Source of the DNA: Verrucomicrobiales bacterium
GTDB taxonomy: Bacteria > Verrucomicrobiota > Verrucomicrobiia > Verrucomicrobiales > DEV007
Assembly: GCA_002698785.1 (NCBI GenBank)
Contig: PAAG01000031.1
Location: 1 to 64,000 of the forward strand
DNA: 64,000 bases
Direction of reading: 5' to 3'
The notes under the pieces are model-generated. The model made no database searches. It was given only the letters and a program-made list of their open reading frames with translations, and had not been told where the DNA came from. Shown in pieces: positions 58,721 to 64,000 of the stretch (its first letter is position 1; the number at the start of each line of letters is the position of its first letter). The position numbers were made by a program, and so were the translations under genes.

Positions 58721-59788
58721 ATGGTGGATGCGATGAGAGTTTTCCGAATTTGTTCGGCCGGTCTGGTCTTTCTGCTTGCTGTTTACGAAACTACAGGGGT
58801 GGCGAAGGATCTTCCCGGTGGAGGGAAAGCGGACTTGCCCAGTGTGAGTGATTTTTCAAAATTTTTGGAATCCTCGCCGCTGCGCAGTAGTTACATGCGT
58901 CTTGTTTTCGATGTGGTTCAGAAAACTGACGTTGTCGGAGGCACAGAAGGAGGCGCCGCTATGCAGCCGGGTACTTTGAAGACCCACCAGGTCCTCTGGG
59001 TGGACCCGGAGGGCCGCGGATTACGGTTCGACACGATTGATTTCGGAAAGTCGGGAAGGGCTCCCTTCATTTCTTCCACATTCACTAATGGTGTGAAGAA
59101 GGGCAGGTGGGATTCGGCGCTCGATATCGAGGGAGTTCAACCTCACCTTGAAGGATCGGAAGAGGCTATTAGCCATCGCCGGGGAGGTTTTTGCTACATT
59201 GGCGATGATGTGATGAGAGATCCCGATCTCCTTTACCGTATCCTTGGGATGACAATTTCAGGGAGGAGGGTCGTTGACTATTTCGGTGCCGCAAAGCCTG
59301 GTAAGTTCAATATTTCCATTTTAGATGGTGGCGATGCCGGGTTTGAGGTTTCTAGCATTTCAAAATCATTTCGATTCGGAACTGACGGGGGGTTGCAGAG
59401 CTACAAGTGGACTGGTCCATCGCTAGATTCTTCCGGTGTGCGCAAACTTCTCGAAAGTATTGTTGTGGAGGAATACTGTAATGTAGGGGGAATTGCTCTT
59501 CCCAAGATAGTAAAGAGAGAAGCGGAAGCCCGGGGTATAAAAGTCGAGGCAATCTACACTTTGCGCGAAGATTTGAGCAAACTTTTGTCCAAGGAAGAGT
59601 TTCAGGGTGGATCCGACCCTCTATTGAGTCCCGGTGTGATCGTTGTCGATCAGAAAACTAACGTCGAGATGACAGTTGAGTCGGCCGAACGGGCCTTCAA
59701 TGTTGTGCCACACTCGGGAGTCCAGCGAAGCTCCGAAGAGCGATTGGAAGAAATTCTGCAGGAGCGTGAGAAACTGCGATCTCAATAA
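58721..59788 (+). CDS. Secreted hypothetical protein of the cysteine-protein operon
   Basis: 355 residues from an ATG preceded by AGGAGG (58711-58716); a start at 58733 is possible. A signal peptide (FRICSAGLVFLLAVYETTGV) leads into a beta-rich protein (YMRLVFDVVQKTDVVGGTEG; HQVLWVDPEGRGLRFDTIDF), loosely similar to the opening of LolA-like lipoprotein-carrier sheets, and a helical Glu/Arg-rich end (SSEERLEEILQEREKL). That similarity is weak and I do not assign the family. It is 1 bp from the C39/DUF1573 gene, so translation is coupled. Confidence 0.6.
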   Translation: MVDAMRVFRICSAGLVFLLAVYETTGVAKDLPGGGKADLPSVSDFSKFLESSPLRSSYMRLVFDVVQKTDVVGGTEGGAAMQPGTLKTHQVLWVDPEGRGLRFDTIDFGKSGRAPFISSTFTNGVKKGRWDSALDIEGVQPHLEGSEEAISHRRGGFCYIGDDVMRDPDLLYRILGMTISGRRVVDYFGAAKPGKFNISILDGGDAGFEVSSISKSFRFGTDGGLQSYKWTGPSLDSSGVRKLLESIVVEEYCNVGGIALPKIVKREAEARGIKVEAIYTLREDLSKLLSKEEFQGGSDPLLSPGVIVVDQKTNVEMTVESAERAFNVVPHSGVQRSSEERLEEILQEREKLRSQ

Positions 59789-59789
59789 A

Positions 59790-61460
59790 ATGAGATCTGC
59801 AATTTTTTTGGGTATCTGTTCGTTCGTTTTGGCTCTTGTATCTGCGTCAGCGGGCCAGTCCACTGCCGAATCTCCCGATTCTTATCGAGTGCTACATACT
59901 GACTCACTGTGCGGTATCAGGTGCATTTATGTTGCTCTGAGAATACTGGATCGCGAAGTCAATTTCTCCGCTCTTGTTGCTGATTATCCAGAGGCGGTAA
60001 AAAGTGGAGTTTCTTTCAGAGATCTCTCTCAAATTGCTGAACGGAGTAATCTGAATACCTCTCTCGGGTTTTTTTCCGCATCGGAACTCATGCTGAGTCG
60101 AGGCGTGGCAATCGTGTATTTAGATCGCTCCACCGATAGTCGTGGTACGAGGGAGCTCGGCCACTTTATTCTGGTCGAGCCCGATAAAGATAATCAGCGG
60201 TTCCTTATAATTAATCCGCCATATTCGCCTGCATTTATTAGAGTAGACGAATTTGGCAATGAGAAACTGAAAGCATTACTTATTTCAAAGGAAGGATTAC
60301 TTCTTTTGAAATTGCGGAAGTATTCTCTTGTAATTCTCCTCTTAGGCGGGGCTTTATTGGTTTACTTTATCCCAAGAGCAGTTGTTGCGATTAGGTCACG
60401 CTCGGGAAAATTGGCTATTTCAACGGGGCTCTTGACGATTGCGGCGTTGGGCATGCAAAGTTGCAGTGACGAACAGCAAGGGGGGGCGAAAATTCGCGTC
60501 GATGCAAGGAATTTTGACGTTGGTAATGTGTGGTCGACTGATTCAAGTGAAGTCATCCAGGTCAGTTACTCAGTTACGAACGTAGGAAATGATGTGCTTC
60601 GCCCACTCAGAATCGAGACTTCATGTCTGTGCGCCGGGGTGGAGCCATTCAAGGAACTCAGTCCAGGTGAGAGTGGGGAATTGGTTCTGAAAATTGTTCC
60701 AAATCCGCGACCGATAGGTGAATACAAGGTGACTGCGGTTGTTGAATCAAACGCACAGAACGAGAAGAAATTGATGCTTTCTGCAGACTTTTCTATTTTC
60801 CCAACTATTTACCCGGTGCCAAGCGCGCTAGGGGTCGAAACTGATTCGGAGATAAGGATTGGTCATGAAGATGTCGAAATCCATTTCCAATCGCCTTCGC
60901 ATTTGAATCTGGAATCAGCTTTTCGGAACGCAACTCTTGAGCGATTCCCTGCAGCATTTGAGCTTTCCGATACGGAGGTTTTGAATGCGGTCGAGGAGCT
61001 TGGTGATTATTCTGTTGCGAAATTAAGGTTTCATTTTGAAGTCACGCCCGAGGCAGAGGCGGGTCGATATTTTGGAGATGTCGTGATACGCGATGGTAGG
61101 ATACCTAGAGAGGATAATCAACTGGTCATCCCGGTGACTTGGGACCACTCAAAGCCCTATAGATTTACCAAGGCGCTACTTCATTTGGGGTATTTGACTC
61201 CAGAAAAGACTAGTGTTTCCGGACGAGCACAGTTTTTGTGGAACGATCGGTCTATCGGTGCAGACGAGTTTGAGTTAATACTCGACGAAGATGGAGATTT
61301 CAGCCTCGAACTCCTAGACACCTCCGAAGGTGAAATCAGTTTTGAAGTTCAGTACAGGCACACGTCTGCAAAAAGGCCCCCGGAGGGATCGCGCGTGATT
61401 GCAGTCGTCGGTGGGGAGGAAATCGCACGACTTCCGATAAAAGTAGGCGTGGTATACTAA
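59790..61460 (+). CDS. C39-like peptidase domain fused to DUF1573 across a membrane segment
   Basis: 556 residues with a signal peptide. Residues 30-150 resemble a C39 (double-glycine leader) peptidase: Cys41 in SLCGIRCIYVALRIL, His125 in LGHFILVEPD and Asn142 in IINPPY where Asp-Pro is usual. The glutamine six residues before the cysteine is replaced (Leu35, with His36 next to it). After membrane segments (SLVILLLGGALLVYFIP; ISTGLLTIAALGMQSC) comes a DUF1573-type Ig-like domain (FDVGNVWSTDSSEVIQVSYS; RIETSCLCAGVEPF) and further beta domains. There is no ABC transporter, so the peptidase probably acts outside the cytoplasm on already exported chains. Confidence 0.75.
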   Translation: MRSAIFLGICSFVLALVSASAGQSTAESPDSYRVLHTDSLCGIRCIYVALRILDREVNFSALVADYPEAVKSGVSFRDLSQIAERSNLNTSLGFFSASELMLSRGVAIVYLDRSTDSRGTRELGHFILVEPDKDNQRFLIINPPYSPAFIRVDEFGNEKLKALLISKEGLLLLKLRKYSLVILLLGGALLVYFIPRAVVAIRSRSGKLAISTGLLTIAALGMQSCSDEQQGGAKIRVDARNFDVGNVWSTDSSEVIQVSYSVTNVGNDVLRPLRIETSCLCAGVEPFKELSPGESGELVLKIVPNPRPIGEYKVTAVVESNAQNEKKLMLSADFSIFPTIYPVPSALGVETDSEIRIGHEDVEIHFQSPSHLNLESAFRNATLERFPAAFELSDTEVLNAVEELGDYSVAKLRFHFEVTPEAEAGRYFGDVVIRDGRIPREDNQLVIPVTWDHSKPYRFTKALLHLGYLTPEKTSVSGRAQFLWNDRSIGADEFELILDEDGDFSLELLDTSEGEISFEVQYRHTSAKRPPEGSRVIAVVGGEEIARLPIKVGVVY

Positions 61461-61478
61461 AACACTCAAAGGAAATCT

Positions 61479-62969
61479 TTGAATAAGCGAATTCAAGGAC
61501 CAGTTCGAAAAGAGAAGCCCGCGCTTCTTCGTTTGGAAGAGGCGTTTCTAATTGACTGGAGGGCAATCGCTACTTTTCGCTTTCTCCTGGGCATTCTCCT
61601 GCTGTTCGACTCGGTTACTCGTATGAGTGATGCCTACGCGCTGTATGGGAACGCTGGAGTTGTCCAAGATGAATTTTCTCAGTCTAAAGATAGTTTCTCA
61701 ATCACGTATTTACTGGCGCATTATGGCTTTCATTGGAGTCTTGCCGTGCTTATCGCGATGTTGTTTTCCGGAATTTCTTTTATCACGGGATACCAATACA
61801 AGTATTTTAAAGTCATTGGTTGGATCGCTGTCGCTGCGATTCAGGCGAGGAACCCCTGGGTAAACACAGGAGGAGATAGCATTTTTCGCATTATTCTCTT
61901 CTGGAATATGTTCCTTTCAGTCGAAAAAACGAGAGGGCTAGTTGAGTGTTCGAACCAATTGAAATCGGCGACGTTGGTAAAGATATCGCACATTTGTATC
62001 ATTTTTCAGATCATGATGATTTATCTTTTCAGTTCGCTTCATAAAAACCATGCGATGTGGAGGGTCGAGTTCACTGCTGTGGAAGCTGCTCTTTCTCTAG
62101 TGACATTTAAGGGCCCGGCCGCTGATTTTTTACTGGAATTTCCCGGTCTGCTTCGCGTATTAACACGGAGCGCTGTCATTTTGCAGGAACTTGGGCCTAT
62201 TTCGTGGCTTATTTTTTACAAGAATCCTCATATTAGAATAGGGATCGTCGGTCTCTTTCTACTGTTTCACCTGACTACCGGGTTAATGCTCAATATCGGA
62301 TGGTTCCCAATCGTGTGTATGGTCGCGTGGGTTCTTTTCATTCCGACGCCAGTTTGGGATCGGCTTTTTAAGATTTGTCGGGCTAAGGTGATTTTCAGCA
62401 AGGTCGCCGAAGGAGGTGCACCTGATTCTCCTTTTTCTTGCCTGCTGTATCAACTGCGAGGCTTACCGATACTGATTTTGGTATTGGTATTTTTTTGGAA
62501 TCTTTCAAACGTAAGTATTCCGGGTTTTGTTGGATTTGGTGATACTTTCGCTGGACAAGTGGTTCGTTTTGTCGAGCTTCAACAAAGATGGCCTTTATTC
62601 GCACCGAGGCCTCCTACTTTCGACGGGATTATTTTTGCTAACACAGAGGTTGAAAGCAAGATAAGGAGTTATTACCCGACGGGGCGCGAATTTGCTACCG
62701 CTCCACCTGATAAGCCGGCGAGGCATTATTTTAGTTCGCGATGGCACAAATATTTTCACAATTTGTACTCGGCAAGGGAGCCGGAGCTATTAAGAAGCTA
62801 TGTCTCGTTCTTTGCGAGGGAGCATAATGTGAAAAGTGCAGAAATACAGTTGTTTGTGAGGGTGTTCCCAGTTGAAAAAAAGAGCTTTCCTGAAGATATT
62901 TTAATTTTCCCGTTTCAGTCCATCAACAGTGAAGGTAAGGCTGTATACTCAAGCGAGTTTCCTCCGTAG
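61479..62969 (+). CDS. HTTM-domain (vitamin-K-dependent carboxylase-like) membrane protein
   Basis: 496 residues from a TTG with AAAGGA upstream (61468-61473). The N-terminal region has the HTTM pattern: IDWRAIATFRFLLGILLLFD, then NPWVNTGGDSIFRIILFWNM, then ICIIFQIMMIYLFSSLHKN with HAMW, and several more membrane helices. The C-terminal part is a soluble domain (RWPLFAPRPPTFDGIIFANT; FSSRWHKYFHNLYS) as in other bacterial members. HTTM is related to vitamin-K-dependent gamma-glutamyl carboxylase; the Bacillus member SdpB is needed to mature the secreted SDP toxin. Last gene of the operon, 18 bp after the C39-like gene. Confidence 0.8.
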   Translation: MNKRIQGPVRKEKPALLRLEEAFLIDWRAIATFRFLLGILLLFDSVTRMSDAYALYGNAGVVQDEFSQSKDSFSITYLLAHYGFHWSLAVLIAMLFSGISFITGYQYKYFKVIGWIAVAAIQARNPWVNTGGDSIFRIILFWNMFLSVEKTRGLVECSNQLKSATLVKISHICIIFQIMMIYLFSSLHKNHAMWRVEFTAVEAALSLVTFKGPAADFLLEFPGLLRVLTRSAVILQELGPISWLIFYKNPHIRIGIVGLFLLFHLTTGLMLNIGWFPIVCMVAWVLFIPTPVWDRLFKICRAKVIFSKVAEGGAPDSPFSCLLYQLRGLPILILVLVFFWNLSNVSIPGFVGFGDTFAGQVVRFVELQQRWPLFAPRPPTFDGIIFANTEVESKIRSYYPTGREFATAPPDKPARHYFSSRWHKYFHNLYSAREPELLRSYVSFFAREHNVKSAEIQLFVRVFPVEKKSFPEDILIFPFQSINSEGKAVYSSEFPP

Positions 62970-62999
62970 GTTCCCCTTTGGACTACTGATCCGGATAAA

Positions 63000-63101
63000 A
63001 TGGATCCAGCAAGAGTGAAGTCATACTACGAGATAGAGAGCAGAGTTATTAAAGAGAAGATTCTCAGGGTCCTACGGGAAGAAGATGGCGGGAATTCTTG
63101 A
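63000..63101 (+). CDS. Short helical frame, possible gene remnant
   Basis: 33 codons beginning MDPARVKSYYEIESRVIKEK, ending REEDGGNS. Codons before the ATG (TDPDK) are open too, so this may be the C-terminal end of a lost gene rather than a free small protein. The whole stretch 62970-63670 otherwise holds only relics. Confidence 0.3.
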   Translation: MDPARVKSYYEIESRVIKEKILRVLREEDGGNS

Positions 63102-63150
63102 AAACTGTGTGTGCGAAGGACAGGATAAGCGCCACGACTTTTACAACTGG

Positions 63151-63295
63151 AAGAACCAAAGTTGGTGCCGGGAATGATCGTGGCTATCGTATTTGCCTGA
63201 ATGCACCGGAGGAGGCGAGCATGCCGCTCCTGTGCTGTTTCGCATTTTTCTTGATGGCGATGGGTGCGTTTCGGATGATGCCGGAAGAACTGTGA
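63151..63295 (+). pseudogene. Decayed relative of the membrane-protein gene at 54604-55170
   Basis: One frame reads LVPGMIVAIVFA then TGA, against FVPGMIVAIVFAC in the intact protein. After a frame change it reads MPLLCCFAFFLMAMGAFRMM, against PFTLYIFCFLLLMVGFFMVP. A nonsense codon and a frameshift thus interrupt an otherwise similar C-terminal part, and nothing of the N-terminal part is visible. Confidence 0.55.
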
Positions 63296-63356
63296 CAGCG
63301 TTCGATAGAAATTGAGCGGCGAGTAAGTGGAGAATTCGCGAAGGCTTTTCCTCGGA

Positions 63357-63575
63357 TCACGCAAACAACCGCTCGACGATCTCGGCTTTTACCAGTTCTC
63401 TGCGCTGGTTGAGGTGGTTGTAGGCGATTGTCTGGGGATCGATGGCCATGGCGTGGTAGATGGTGGCCAGGACTTCGGTGGGGTGGACGCGACCGTCGGC
63501 GCTGTTGGAGTTGCCGCTGGTGGAGACTCCGGTTCCGGGGCGAGGGCGGCTTTCGCAGGGGAAGTTTTCAAAGAA
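63357..63575 (-). pseudogene. C-terminal fragment of a DUF1501 gene
   Basis: The frame from about 63575 down to the stop at 63357-63359 reads [20 protein letters not shown], then [20 protein letters not shown], then VERLFA, which matches the end of DUF1501 proteins (a strand, then DVLATIYHxLGIDP and a final LFA). No start or upstream part remains. Confidence 0.7.
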
Positions 63576-63670
63576 TGACGGTCGACGTCTTCTCTGAAAG
63601 ATACCTGAGTGGGGCTGGTTACTCTCATCGCGCCGGTTGAAGGGGATGGCAGGATATCGAAGTGTGAGGA

Positions 63671-64000
63671 ATGCCCGGTCGACTTTTCGATTTTTACTTT
63701 GTTCCGCTGCTGCTATTTATCCTCTTGGTTGGAAACTCGTTCGCGAGAGACTTGCACGTCGATCCTGAATCTGGTGACGATTCCAATGACGGCGTGGCGT
63801 TGCCCGTCCGATCGATCTCCAGGGGAATCGCTCTCGCGGGGCCGGATGATACGGTCCATCTGAAGCCGACGGTTTACTATGACTACGCCGGTTTTTACAG
63901 GAAGCAGGGTGAAGCCGGGCGCCCTGTGATTCTTGACGGGCACGGTGCAACTTTGGAAGGGAGCGACACCATCGATCCGGATGACTGGAAGGAAGTCGAG
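63671..64000 (+). CDS. Partial beta-helix protein, paralog of the beta-helix/GH105 N-terminus
   Basis: 110 codons to the window edge. A signal peptide ([18 protein letters not shown]) is followed by [20 protein letters not shown], then [20 protein letters not shown] and [19 protein letters not shown]. This is the same opening as the 41403-43931 protein (DLFVNIETGDDANDG; VIIEGNGVTLSGAEPL), so the two are paralogs over the beta-helix start. Polysaccharide-lyase-like function is likely but the catalytic part lies outside the window. A GAGGA lies directly before the ATG. Confidence 0.7.
   Translation, partial: MPGRLFDFYFVPLLLFILLVGNSFARDLHVDPESGDDSNDGVALPVRSISRGIALAGPDDTVHLKPTVYYDYAGFYRKQGEAGRPVILDGHGATLEGSDTIDPDDWKEVE

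Noticed and set aside
1-64000. CRISPR array, tRNA or rRNA gene, insertion sequence or prophage
   Set aside because: No regularly spaced repeats with unique spacers, no recognised transposase, integrase or phage structural gene, and no RNA gene were seen by eye. A covariance-model search for tRNAs was not possible.

Overview
The window looks like chromosomal DNA of a free-living, heterotrophic member of the Verrucomicrobiota (the related Planctomycetota are the alternative). Evidence: a DUF1592-group cytochrome protein next to a DUF1552 protein, a DUF1800/DUF1501 pair followed by a TIGR02597-type protein, C-terminal PDL-type domains in secreted proteins, a huge share of signal peptides, and interspersed palindromic repeats. 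No rRNA, tRNA, CRISPR array, insertion sequence or phage gene was recognised.

Layout. 1-4.8 kb: small membrane and hypothetical genes with a cluster of 21-bp repeats, then a GH84 hexosaminidase-like gene. 5.1-8.7 kb: a stand-alone adenylation-carrier-thioesterase protein with a cysteine nucleophile and an exported transglutaminase-like protein. 9-20.7 kb: outer-membrane barrel, NHL propeller, DUF1592/DUF1552 pair, a secreted modular protein, a degenerate peptidase and a degenerate amidase-like protein. 20.7-24.6 kb: an addiction module whose toxin carries a nonsense codon, a perfect 22-bp inverted repeat, and a three-gene HipBST-type toxin-antitoxin system. 24.7-32.8 kb: hypotheticals, then an exported TPR-CHAT protease, a membrane-bound TPR/FGE-like protein and a TPR/thioredoxin-like protein. 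32.8-40.5 kb: DUF1800/DUF1501 surface-protein operon. 40.5-48.5 kb: a five-gene minus-strand operon (VWA protein, ThuA-like, inositol-phosphatase-like, beta-helix/GH105 fusion, TIM barrel) that suggests polysaccharide and sugar handling. 48.5-53.5 kb: two tandem paralogous small secreted proteins of an unrecognised family, an SDR, a GT4 glycosyltransferase, an RmlD-like reductase and a pyroglutamyl-peptidase. 53.5-64 kb: an accessory, visibly AT-richer region with duplicated noncoding elements, frameshifted genes and gene relics.

The strongest candidate for an undescribed system is 56479-62969: seven co-directional, tightly packed genes encoding a 48-residue secreted peptide, a 395-residue secreted protein, two secreted paralogs that share 13 aligned cysteines, a secreted 355-residue protein, a protein joining a C39-like cysteine-peptidase domain to a DUF1573 domain across a membrane segment, and an HTTM-family membrane protein. 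By analogy with SdpABC (SdpB is an HTTM protein needed to mature the secreted peptide SdpC), I propose an export and maturation system for cysteine-rich peptides or proteins. That role is inference; gene order, spacing and conserved cysteines are direct observations.
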